This document shows positions 40,226 to 51,032 of a stretch of DNA of 64,000 nt, in pieces; within the stretch, counting starts at the first letter, position 1, and every line of letters starts with the position of its first letter. The position numbers and the translations under genes are program-made. The DNA comes from an uncultured Saccharospirillaceae bacterium (GTDB taxonomy: Bacteria; Pseudomonadota; Gammaproteobacteria; Pseudomonadales; Oceanobacteraceae), in assembly GCA_947503895.1 (NCBI GenBank), contig CANNFT010000006.1:62001-126000 (forward strand), written 5' to 3'. A model generated the notes under the pieces. The model was given only the letters and a program-made list of their open reading frames with translations. It was not told the DNA's origin and ran no database searches.

Positions 40226-41740
40226 ATGACCGTGATCAAGCAAGAAGATCTAATTCAGAGCGTTGCTGACGCCTTACAATTTATTTCCTACTACCATCCA
40301 TTGGATTTTATACAAGCAATGGAAGAGGCTTACCACCTAGAAGAAAGTCAGGGTGCAAAAGACGCCATTGCACAAATCCTCATCAATTCCAGAATGTGTG
40401 CCCAAGGTCATCGTCCTATTTGTCAAGATACAGGAATTGTGACGGTATTTTTGACCATCGGTATGGATGTGCGCTTTGAAGACGCGACAATGGGTGTTGA
40501 GGATATGGCAAATGAAGGCGTTCGACGTGCCTATTTATTGCCAGATAATGTTTTACGAGCTTCGGTATTGGCTGATCCAGATGGCGCCCGTAAAAATACC
40601 ACGGATAACACACCTGCAGTAATTCACACCAAACTGGTGCCAGGTAACACCGTTGATGTGCACGTTGCAGCCAAAGGCGGCGGCTCAGAAGCTAAATCCA
40701 AATTTGCGATGCTCAATCCTTCAGATTCTGTTGTTGACTGGGTGTTGGAGCAGATTCCTAAAATGGGCGCAGGTTGGTGTCCGCCAGGTATGTTAGGCAT
40801 AGGGATTGGAGGCACGGCCGAAAAAGCTATGCAAATTGCAAAAGAAGCCTTACTAGAACCGATTAACATCAAAGAGTTACAAGCGCGCGGTGCTCAAAAT
40901 CGCTCAGAAGAGCTGCGTCTTGAACTGTATGAGAAAGTGAATAAGCTAGGTATCGGCGCACAAGGGCTAGGCGGCCTGACAACGGTACTGGACGTTAAAG
41001 TAGCCGATTACCCAACCCATGCGGCGAACAAGCCGGTGGCCATTATTCCAAACTGTGCCGCTACCCGTCACGCACACTTTGAATTGGATGGATCTGGCCC
41101 TGCGAAGTTGGAACCCCCTAAACTGGAAGACTGGCCTGAGATTTCTTGGGAAGTCGGTGACAGTGTCAGAAGGGTTGATTTGAATACCATCACTCGTGAA
41201 GACATGAAAGATTGGAAGCCTGGGGAAACGCTGCTGCTGTCAGGCAAAATGCTCACTGGTCGGGATGCTGCACACAAACGCATTGTGGATATGCTCTCTA
41301 AAGGTGAACAGTTGCCGGTCGACTTAAAAAACCGTTTCATCTATTACGTGGGTCCGGTTGACCCAGTACGCGAAGAAGTGGTTGGCCCAGCAGGCCCGAC
41401 AACGGCGACGCGAATGGATAAATTCACGCGCACCGTCTTAGAAGAAACGGGACTGATGGGCATGATTGGTAAAGCAGAACGTGGCCAGATTGCCATTGAT
41501 GCGATAAAAGACAATCAAGCGACATACTTGATGGCCGTCGGAGGAGCAGCCTACTTAGTGTCTCAAGCTATTAAAGGCGCGGAGGTCGTGGGTTTTGAAG
41601 ATTTAGGTATGGAAGCCATCTACGAATTCGATGTGGTGGATATGCCCGTGACGGTGGCCGTGGATGTGAATGGAACCTCTGTCCATAAGATTGGCCCACA
41701 AGAATGGTATGCCAAAATCAACGCTACCGAAATTAGCTGA
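40226..41740 (+). CDS. fumA: Fumarate hydratase, class I (iron-sulfur)
   Basis: Converts fumarate to malate in the TCA cycle using a [4Fe-4S] cluster. The ATG at 40226 gives 504 residues; the frame is open to 40136 but the extension is not conserved. Cluster cysteines are visible in 'RPICQDTGI', 'GWCPPGML' and 'PNCAATRH', and 'GKMLTGRDAAHKR' marks the beta domain. It is a fused alpha-beta enzyme like E. coli FumA/FumB. The symbol is used in the general sense of a class I enzyme. Confidence 0.94.
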   Translation: MTVIKQEDLIQSVADALQFISYYHPLDFIQAMEEAYHLEESQGAKDAIAQILINSRMCAQGHRPICQDTGIVTVFLTIGMDVRFEDATMGVEDMANEGVRRAYLLPDNVLRASVLADPDGARKNTTDNTPAVIHTKLVPGNTVDVHVAAKGGGSEAKSKFAMLNPSDSVVDWVLEQIPKMGAGWCPPGMLGIGIGGTAEKAMQIAKEALLEPINIKELQARGAQNRSEELRLELYEKVNKLGIGAQGLGGLTTVLDVKVADYPTHAANKPVAIIPNCAATRHAHFELDGSGPAKLEPPKLEDWPEISWEVGDSVRRVDLNTITREDMKDWKPGETLLLSGKMLTGRDAAHKRIVDMLSKGEQLPVDLKNRFIYYVGPVDPVREEVVGPAGPTTATRMDKFTRTVLEETGLMGMIGKAERGQIAIDAIKDNQATYLMAVGGAAYLVSQAIKGAEVVGFEDLGMEAIYEFDVVDMPVTVAVDVNGTSVHKIGPQEWYAKINATEIS

Positions 41741-41764
41741 TGATATAAAGGCTTCTGATATGCT

Positions 41765-41792
41765 AAAAGGGCGCTATTTATAGCGCCCTTTT
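41765..41792. terminator. bidirectional terminator after fumarase
   Basis: AAAAGGGCGCTA-TTTA-TAGCGCCCTTTT: perfect 12-base stem with A-rich and T-rich flanks, between convergent genes. Confidence 0.9.
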
Positions 41793-41818
41793 TTATTGCC
41801 AATGAAGATCCCGTCCAT

Positions 41819-42166
41819 TCACAATTTTCCTAATTGCACACCCTTCACCTTCAATGCACTACCGTCGCAACCATCCGTGGTGAATGTGAGCGGAAGATGG
41901 CTTCTGAGCGCTTCCAGCACCAGTAAAAAACGACGATGCCCTACTTCAGGATCTTGGCTGTATACACGAAACCAATTAGACGTCTTGCCCCCACACTTGT
42001 GTATTTTGTTACTGGAGATGATGTCGAAGGGTGCTTCTTCGTCATCGACATTTTGAGCGATGCTCTGAACCACCACGCCCTGAACGGTTTGCGATAGAGT
42101 GGATGAAGCGATCAGCATCCCAAAGATGAATATTGATAAACACGCTGTTAGGTGTTGCCGACTCAT
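41819..42166 (-). CDS. Small exported protein with two cysteines, unknown function
   Basis: 115 residues: signal peptide (about 1-25, cut near LSQT), then a mature part of about 90 residues with two cysteines ('HKCGGKT' and 'TDGCDGS') that could form a disulfide. The end 'ALKVKGVQLGKL' is beta-like. No family recognised. It is divergent from the motor cassette, with 192 bases between starts, so it could share control with it. Confidence 0.65.
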   Translation of the reverse strand: MSRQHLTACLSIFIFGMLIASSTLSQTVQGVVVQSIAQNVDDEEAPFDIISSNKIHKCGGKTSNWFRVYSQDPEVGHRRFLLVLEALRSHLPLTFTTDGCDGSALKVKGVQLGKL

Positions 42167-42358
42167 TTGAATGCAGCCTCGTTGGAATAAATAACGTTTG
42201 CCTTACTTAAATATAGACCTATTTCGCTGCGAAACGGGATTTAGACAGGTTTCGATTTTCAGTTTAAAAATGACGTAAATTGTCGAGCTAGTTGGATTAA
42301 TACGACAGAAAAATAGCGACTGTTGAAGGCTCAGCTATGCTAAATCGAGAAGGAGTAT

Positions 42359-43582
42359 TTGGTTATCAGTTCGTTAGGGGACGGGTTAGACATGGAGTGT
42401 CACGCGAACGGAAAATTAATAAATAATGGCATCGTAACGTGTCAATGTGTGCATCTAGATCGCTTTTCCATTTGTTCTGTTCAATTTAAAAAACGAAATA
42501 GCCGCCGTCTTTATTTAATCAGTGCTTTATTTTCCGCTTGTATATTAATGCTATTGGCGTTTTTTGCCTCTGCTGAGACTCGCCTAGTCACATCCGATGT
42601 TGCCATGCATTCAAAGCCACCGACTCAATATTCCGGTTTCGCACGGTTACTGGAAGATGAAGGTATTTTAGTCGCAGAAGAATTACTGGATGTCAGTGAA
42701 GATATTCAAAGAATTGCTTTTTACCATACAGGGGATCGCCTGCATCGACAAATATCCAAACAAGTTCACTTAATGATTGAAAATAAACTGATGGGAAAGT
42801 TTATGGGGCTTGGGCGATTTGAAATTGTGGATTGTATCGAATGCAGAATGACTCAAGTGAGTTTTGATCAGTCAAAAATGAAAATAAGCCAGATGGCGCA
42901 GTCTAATCAAGATTTAAGGTTTTTATCTAAAGATGTGCGTGCAGATGCGTTTGTATTATGGAGCGCTAGCGTACATGAAGATAAATTCACGGTTAATTTA
43001 CGACTGGTGAGTGCTAAAAATAATGAAATATTATGGATTAAAGAATACGCCAAAAAAACAACTCGGGTGCAAGAAAGCATGGAGTTCGAAAGTATTGATT
43101 TTGAAGTGGTCGTCAGTGCTTGGGGTTTAAAGGCTAATCGAGACGCGACGGCCAATGGTGTAGACGATGCCACACTTGATGGCGTCACTGGATTTGGGCT
43201 TAGGCGTAGAGAATCCACCACGATCAATAAAGATATTGAGTACACTTTGGGTATTGAATATTTCAAAAACTTTTCTGCAACAGACCAATTCAATGTGAAT
43301 GGAATTAATTTGGAAGGTCGAATTTACGTGAACATTGACGCCACCAAAGACTGGGTTGAGACCAAGGCCTATCTGGGTATTGGACAAGCTTTCTTTAGTG
43401 GAGCCCATGGCTTGATGTTGAAATTCGGCTTGGAGTTTCCATTTGTGACGAATGGGTTTATGTCAATTGGATCCGTCTATCTGGTGCCGGGTGAGGTGGA
43501 ATGGGATCAGAATTCAGATTTTGAAGCGAGATCGGAATTTGGTGGGGCTGGATTAGATCTTACTTTAGGTTATCGGTTTTAG
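42359..43582 (+). CDS. Exported CsgG/FlgO-like protein with C-terminal beta-barrel-like region
   Basis: 407 residues from a TTG at 42359 with AGGAG just upstream; an ATG at 42392 is an alternative start. A hydrophobic signal (about residues 50-71, ASA cleavage site) is preceded by an unusually long N-terminus. Residues about 95-235 have the mixed alpha-beta pattern of CsgG/FlgO-type periplasmic domains ('DRLHRQISKQVHLMIENKLM', 'ADAFVLWSASV', 'NLRLVSAKNNEILWIKEY'). Residues about 290-407 are alternating beta strands ending in 'LDLTLGYRF' with a terminal Phe, as in outer-membrane barrels. FlgO/FlgT are outer-membrane parts of Vibrio flagella. It is first in the five-gene motor cassette and probably its outer-membrane component. 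Family assignment is by pattern. Confidence 0.6.
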   Translation: MVISSLGDGLDMECHANGKLINNGIVTCQCVHLDRFSICSVQFKKRNSRRLYLISALFSACILMLLAFFASAETRLVTSDVAMHSKPPTQYSGFARLLEDEGILVAEELLDVSEDIQRIAFYHTGDRLHRQISKQVHLMIENKLMGKFMGLGRFEIVDCIECRMTQVSFDQSKMKISQMAQSNQDLRFLSKDVRADAFVLWSASVHEDKFTVNLRLVSAKNNEILWIKEYAKKTTRVQESMEFESIDFEVVVSAWGLKANRDATANGVDDATLDGVTGFGLRRRESTTINKDIEYTLGIEYFKNFSATDQFNVNGINLEGRIYVNIDATKDWVETKAYLGIGQAFFSGAHGLMLKFGLEFPFVTNGFMSIGSVYLVPGEVEWDQNSDFEARSEFGGAGLDLTLGYRF

Positions 43583-43678
43583 TGTCCAGCATCGATAGGA
43601 CAAAATAATGATTTGTCGGTAATGGACAGTACTAAGTGAAGTCGTTCAGCGAAAGAAAACGAGGCAATGGAGGTAGCG

Positions 43679-44323
43679 ATGAATATTGTTTTAAATGTCT
43701 GCATCGTATTGATCGCCGTTATGGGAATATTCGGCTGTGCAACGGAGACTTTTGACATTGAAGCTGATCCCTTTAACGGTGAAGTGCCGCCGGAGTTTGT
43801 GGATCAATCGGCGCTGCAATCTTATGCCTCTGAACATCATGGTGTGGTAAACATACACCGTCATGGCCCGGGTTTCGACATTTTGATGACATTGAATGCG
43901 GGTGACAGTGACATGATTTTCAGTATGGACTTACCGGAAGATGGCGAAACGTTTATGCCTGAAGTAAAGCGTATTGCACGGGTGAAGGCCTTACATGAAG
44001 AAGGCACAGTATCGACATCTGCTGAAAGTGCCGAAAATGAAAAATCTTTCTTCAATGATCAAGCGGTGACGCTCTTCTCGGAGGCCACCAAACACATGTT
44101 GAGTGCCCAAGCGCTTTTTTATCGTAAATCTTACTGGAAAGCATTAGAGGAAACGAATAAAGCAGTATCGCTTGTACCACAATCGGCTCAAGCGTACGCC
44201 TTGAAAGGCAGTATTTATTTTAAGATGGGGCGAAAAAAAGAGGCCAAGTCGGCATGGCAAGAAGCATTAAAGCTTGATCCAAGTTTGGTAGATGTAGAAC
44301 AAAGTCTTAAGCGGATTCGATAA
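43679..44323 (+). CDS. TPR lipoprotein of the motor cassette
   Basis: 214 residues from the ATG at 43679, which has a GGAGG ribosome site 5 bases upstream; the frame opens 4 codons earlier. Signal peptide with lipobox GIFGC (C20). After a beta-like N-terminal domain (to about residue 90) a pair of TPR-type helices is visible ('AQALFYRKSYWKALEETNKAVSLVPQSAQAYALKG', 'IYFKMGRKKEAKSAWQEALKLDP', in pieces), a protein-binding scaffold. It lies 96 bases after the CsgG-like gene and 17 before the FliF-FliG gene, so it may link outer-membrane and motor parts. Confidence 0.7.
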   Translation: MNIVLNVCIVLIAVMGIFGCATETFDIEADPFNGEVPPEFVDQSALQSYASEHHGVVNIHRHGPGFDILMTLNAGDSDMIFSMDLPEDGETFMPEVKRIARVKALHEEGTVSTSAESAENEKSFFNDQAVTLFSEATKHMLSAQALFYRKSYWKALEETNKAVSLVPQSAQAYALKGSIYFKMGRKKEAKSAWQEALKLDPSLVDVEQSLKRIR

Positions 44324-44340
44324 ATGATTGGAGTGTGGCA

Positions 44341-46293
44341 ATGAATAATCGCGTCATTGCTCGATGCAGTTTATGGTTACTGGTATGCAGCTTTTTTCTG
44401 CTCATTAAAATCGCTGATGTCGTGGCAGAAAGCCAAGAGCCAATTGAAGTCATATCTAAAAAAGATGACTTAGAAGAGATTCAGTTAAAATCCAGATTGG
44501 AAGATCGGTTAGCAAGAGACATTCGTTCTTATCTTGGGCACAATCGATTTATTGTGAATGTGGATGTTTCACTACAGCGTATACGGCAGGTGATTAAGCA
44601 GTCACTACCTTCCATGCAGGCATCGTCGCAGCCCAATCGCTCCTACCCGAAAATACAGTTTCCAGATTCGCCGAACAATGAATTCATCGACGATGATGTT
44701 GATAGTCTTCCTGGGTTACCTTATGTCGACATTCCCGTGGATCGAGATAAGGATGCTGAACTGCAATTTATGCGAGAACAAATTAAACGATTGCAGCGTG
44801 AGCAAAAGCAACCCACATGGAACGGGAATGGAAAGGAAGGGGATAGAGAAACGGAGCAAACGGTTGCTGTATTTAATAAAATCAAGAAACTCGTTGTTTC
44901 CGTAGTCGTTGAGTTAAATATCACGTCTGAACAAGAGGTGTTTATTCGAAATCTTGTGTACAGAAAGGCATCCTTAAATGATTTACGCGGTGATGAATTT
45001 AAATTTATCAAAACAGAATTCTCTTCCGCGCCTGTCACGGATAAATTAGTAGGGATAGAAGAAGAGCACAAAGACGGATCATGGTTGAACCAATATTTCG
45101 ATGAATTAGTATTAGCTTTGTTGTCACTTCTAATGCTTCTGCTCCTTACATTGATTTTATTGTCCTTGCGTAAAAAGGCTGAAGTCAACCAACCTCATTC
45201 GCCAGAGGTTGCCCATAAAGCGGCAATTTCAACCGCAGATAGTCCCAAAACCCTAGAAGAAAAAGGCGAATCAGAAAGCGAATCTGAGCGCATCCAAAAA
45301 ACCCGACAAAGTATTATATCGCAAGGGTTAGGACACCCCCGTCAAGTACAATTAGTCATGCAGGAACTGTCGCAGCAGGAAGACAAAATTCAAATGGTGG
45401 CTTCAATGTACAAAATATTGGGGCGGAGTTTATTTCGATCACTGTTTCCAAATATACAACAAGATGGATTGCAATCGATTATGGCTTACCTTGCGGATCA
45501 GACAATCGATGAAGAGCAATTGAATACCAATCTCTTCGGCTTTCATGAATTAATTAAGAATGCCATTGAAGGAAATCAGGATGAAAGCGCTCATCCGTTT
45601 GATTTTTTGAAAAAGTTAAATGACAGCCAAGTGTTGTATTTGATCCAGCATGAAGAACCAAGGTTACAAGCTCTGGTGATCAGTCAATTATCTTCAGAGC
45701 AAGGCGCACGTGTGCTCAACCGTGTATCGGATAAAAAGCAAACTCAAGTCATTGCTGAGCTTGGACAGTTTGAAACCTTTCCCTTGGAAGCCTTTAAAGA
45801 TGTCGCTGACCGTATGGCCAAGGCCGCACAAAGCGTGCCCAGCTTCGAGAATGTTAATGCTGACGGATTGAATATGTTAATCAATATGCTAGATAACATG
45901 ACTTCTGGCGAAGAGGCCAAGGTACTAAAAAAATTAAAGCATGATAAACCGGATACATTCTATCGCTTGCGGAAAAGCTATTTTACGTTTGCGGATTTAA
46001 TGCGTACGCCTAGGCAGGTTTTAAGTAATGCGTTGAGAGAGATTGATCGCGGATTTATTGGCCCAGCATTATGCAATACTCCGGACGAATTTAAGTTGCA
46101 TGTGTTGACTTCGTTGCCACCTAAATTAAAAGCCTTGGCCCGAGAAGATTTAAAGCGAACTGAGGGGCGCATCGCCATTAAAGATGTTGACTCTGCTCGG
46201 CGTCAAATTGTGCATAAACTGCGAGAGTACATTGCGGCGGGTAAATTCTCTATGGATCAACTTCACCAACCTCAGCGTAAAACGAGCTCATGA
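44341..46293 (+). CDS. FliF-FliG-like fusion protein, putative rotor
   Basis: 650 residues from the ATG at 44341 (GGAG 7 bases upstream; a GTG at 44335 is too close to the ribosome site). Layout: membrane span 8-29; a periplasmic part whose segments 53-78 ('LARDIRSYLGHNRFIVNVDVSL') and 178-227 ('IKKLVVSVVVELNITSEQ', 'IRNLVYRKA', 'RGDEFKF') match the FliF C-terminal region; second span about 255-277; acidic linker; then FliG-like middle and C-terminal domains (about 430-635). In the latter, 'HEEPR' stands for the FliG EHPQ motif, and 'YFTFADLM', R558, 'LREID' (565-569) and 'REDLKR' match the torque domain. FliF's RBM1 and RBM2 are missing. It should be an inner-membrane ring protein with the stator-contact domain built in. 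motA-like starts inside its stop codon. FliF-FliG fusions exist as flagellar mutants, but here FliM, FliN and all other flagellar genes are absent. Confidence 0.78.
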   Translation: MNNRVIARCSLWLLVCSFFLLIKIADVVAESQEPIEVISKKDDLEEIQLKSRLEDRLARDIRSYLGHNRFIVNVDVSLQRIRQVIKQSLPSMQASSQPNRSYPKIQFPDSPNNEFIDDDVDSLPGLPYVDIPVDRDKDAELQFMREQIKRLQREQKQPTWNGNGKEGDRETEQTVAVFNKIKKLVVSVVVELNITSEQEVFIRNLVYRKASLNDLRGDEFKFIKTEFSSAPVTDKLVGIEEEHKDGSWLNQYFDELVLALLSLLMLLLLTLILLSLRKKAEVNQPHSPEVAHKAAISTADSPKTLEEKGESESESERIQKTRQSIISQGLGHPRQVQLVMQELSQQEDKIQMVASMYKILGRSLFRSLFPNIQQDGLQSIMAYLADQTIDEEQLNTNLFGFHELIKNAIEGNQDESAHPFDFLKKLNDSQVLYLIQHEEPRLQALVISQLSSEQGARVLNRVSDKKQTQVIAELGQFETFPLEAFKDVADRMAKAAQSVPSFENVNADGLNMLINMLDNMTSGEEAKVLKKLKHDKPDTFYRLRKSYFTFADLMRTPRQVLSNALREIDRGFIGPALCNTPDEFKLHVLTSLPPKLKALAREDLKRTEGRIAIKDVDSARRQIVHKLREYIAAGKFSMDQLHQPQRKTSS

Positions 46294-47087
46294 TTTCATT
46301 TAGCACATTGATTGGTATAGCTGCAGGTGTTGGGCTATTTGTTTTTGCTATTTATACCAGTACAGACAACTATTTAATCTTCATCAGTGTGGCTAGCGCC
46401 ATGATGGTCATTGGAAGCACGTTTGCCGCATCACTGATTAGCTTTAGCTTTGGCGAAGTTATGCATGCCATTCGTGCGATGTCTGAGACCTTATTGGCTT
46501 CCCAGTGTACGCAAAAACACCTGCAAAAATGGGTCAAACGCTTCATGGAACTCAGCAATATATATCGTGATGGTGGCATTAGTGCGTTGGAAGACAGTGT
46601 GACGAAGAAAGAAATGCGTAATCGTTTTTTTGCGCTCGGCATGGAGTTACTCAGCAATGGGTACAAGCATGCAGATATCCGCACCATCATGACAGATGCC
46701 ATGGATTCACACTGGCAGCGCCAATCTTTGGAGAGCAAAATTTTAAATACCATGGGTGTTTACGCACCGGGCTTTGGGATGGTGGGTACCATAGTGGGGC
46801 TGATCATTATGCTGGACAGTATGGGCGATGATATGGCAAATCTCGGAAAAGGTCTCGCTCTGGCGCTGATCACCACACTGTATGGAGTCTTGCTTGCCAA
46901 TTTATTGTTTAAGCCGACTGCCTCTCATGTAACGGAGAAACAAGAACAAGAGTATTTTTTACATCAACTGATGATGGATGGCTTTGTCATGCTGGTGGAT
47001 AAAAAAGATGCCGTCCTCATTCAAGATCGACTGAATGCATTTGTCCATCCTCGTCGACGCTACATTGTGGAAGAGAGTGAAGGTTGA
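46290..47087 (+). CDS. MotA/PomA-like stator protein
   Basis: Ion-channel stator subunit of 265 residues with four membrane spans (about 5-22, 28-50, 155-178 and 186-208). It follows PomA closely in the 'APGFGMVGTIVGLIIML' and 'ALALITTLYGVLLANLLFKP' spans, keeping the two functional prolines (P160, P209). In the cytoplasmic loop, 'YRDGGISALED' keeps R93 and E101, equivalent to the rotor-contacting R88 and E96 of PomA. The start overlaps the stop of the FliF-FliG gene (ATGA), so they are translationally coupled. I give no symbol because it is probably not the flagellar motA. Confidence 0.9.
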   Translation: MISFSTLIGIAAGVGLFVFAIYTSTDNYLIFISVASAMMVIGSTFAASLISFSFGEVMHAIRAMSETLLASQCTQKHLQKWVKRFMELSNIYRDGGISALEDSVTKKEMRNRFFALGMELLSNGYKHADIRTIMTDAMDSHWQRQSLESKILNTMGVYAPGFGMVGTIVGLIIMLDSMGDDMANLGKGLALALITTLYGVLLANLLFKPTASHVTEKQEQEYFLHQLMMDGFVMLVDKKDAVLIQDRLNAFVHPRRRYIVEESEG

Positions 47088-47126
47088 TGTCGATGATATC
47101 CGCCACCTTTAAGCTGGGTAATCAAT

Positions 47127-47807
47127 ATGAGTGAGAATGCCCATAAGCGTGGGCTGAGGCGCAGGCGAGCGACATTTGATGCAGATGGCGAAGGTTGGAT
47201 TGTGACCTATGCTGATGCAATCACCTTGTTGCTGGCCTTCTTCGTGATGATTCTATCCGTATCGGATATCAATCAGGGTAAAGTGGAAGTTTTAAAAGAA
47301 GGCTTGGCGGGCTTGGTCAGCAATAAAAAGCCTGTGACGCCCTTTTCGGATATTAAAGAGGCGCTAGAAAAAATTGTTGGACAACATGGCATGCAAGATA
47401 ACGTCAACGTCGATATAGACGTGAAAGGTGTGCGCGTTGAGTTCTCAAACTTTTCATTGTATGAGTCAGGATCAGCAGCTATCCGGCCCACGGCAATGCC
47501 GATGCTTGAAGAAGTGACAAACGTGATTCGGGACACCAGTCATGAAACGCATTTAGTGGAAGTTGAGGGACACACGGACGATCAGCCAATTAGCACGGAC
47601 CGATTCCCTTCAAATTGGGAGCTGTCATCGTCGCGAGCCAGTAATGTTGTGAAGTATTTATTGAAACAAGGCATTGATAAACAGCGCCTCAAAGCCTCAG
47701 GATACGCGGACTCTCGGCCAAAACAGCTGCCTGAAGCCGGTGCGGATATGACGCAAGAGATGCGTGCCAGTAATCGACGAGTGGTGATCTACATTCGTCG
47801 TTATTAA
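47127..47807 (+). CDS. MotB/PomB-like stator protein with OmpA domain
   Basis: 226 residues. One membrane span (about 25-44) contains the ion-binding aspartate D30 in 'WIVTYADAITLLLAFFVMIL', the counterpart of MotB D32 and PomB D24. After a short plug-like segment and linker comes an OmpA-type peptidoglycan-binding domain (about 115-226) with 'VEGHTDDQPI', 'FPSNWELSSSRASNVV', 'LKASGYAD' and 'ASNRRVVI'. It ends right after the domain. Located 39 bases after the MotA-like gene; the cassette ends here and pyrG follows. Confidence 0.92.
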   Translation: MSENAHKRGLRRRRATFDADGEGWIVTYADAITLLLAFFVMILSVSDINQGKVEVLKEGLAGLVSNKKPVTPFSDIKEALEKIVGQHGMQDNVNVDIDVKGVRVEFSNFSLYESGSAAIRPTAMPMLEEVTNVIRDTSHETHLVEVEGHTDDQPISTDRFPSNWELSSSRASNVVKYLLKQGIDKQRLKASGYADSRPKQLPEAGADMTQEMRASNRRVVIYIRRY

Positions 47808-47861
47808 CCCAAAAGCGGTGATTGTTTCTAGCGTCATCATTAAGGTTCTGGTAGACTGTAG

Positions 47862-49550
<1,689 letters not shown>

Positions 49551-49596
49551 CGAATGATTGGGCACTTTGTAATTGCAATTGCAAGGTGCCATTTAG

Positions 49597-50934
<1,338 letters not shown>

Positions 50935-50950
50935 ACTGGCTTAACTGTAA

Positions 50951-50988
50951 GACATAAAAAAACCTGCTCAGGCAGGTTTTTTTATGTC
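50951..50988. terminator. terminator after eno
   Basis: GACATAAAAAAACCTGC-TCAG-GCAGGTTTTTTTATGTC (50951-50967, 50972-50988): perfect 17-base stem with T-tract, usable in both directions between convergent genes. Confidence 0.93.
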
Positions 50989-51032
50989 TTAATTTTCTGC
51001 TATCAAAAATGTATGAAATTAAAGTTTGTGGA

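Noticed and set aside
46290..47807. Ordinary flagellar motA-motB pair of the host
   Set aside because: The pair is coupled to a FliF-FliG fusion and envelope genes, with no flagellar or chemotaxis gene nearby. I cannot exclude it fully without the rest of the genome.
42359..47807. Zorya anti-phage system
   Set aside because: Zorya has ZorA/ZorB stator proteins but also needs the nucleic-acid proteins ZorC/ZorD or ZorE; none is here, and a FliG-like rotor is not part of Zorya.
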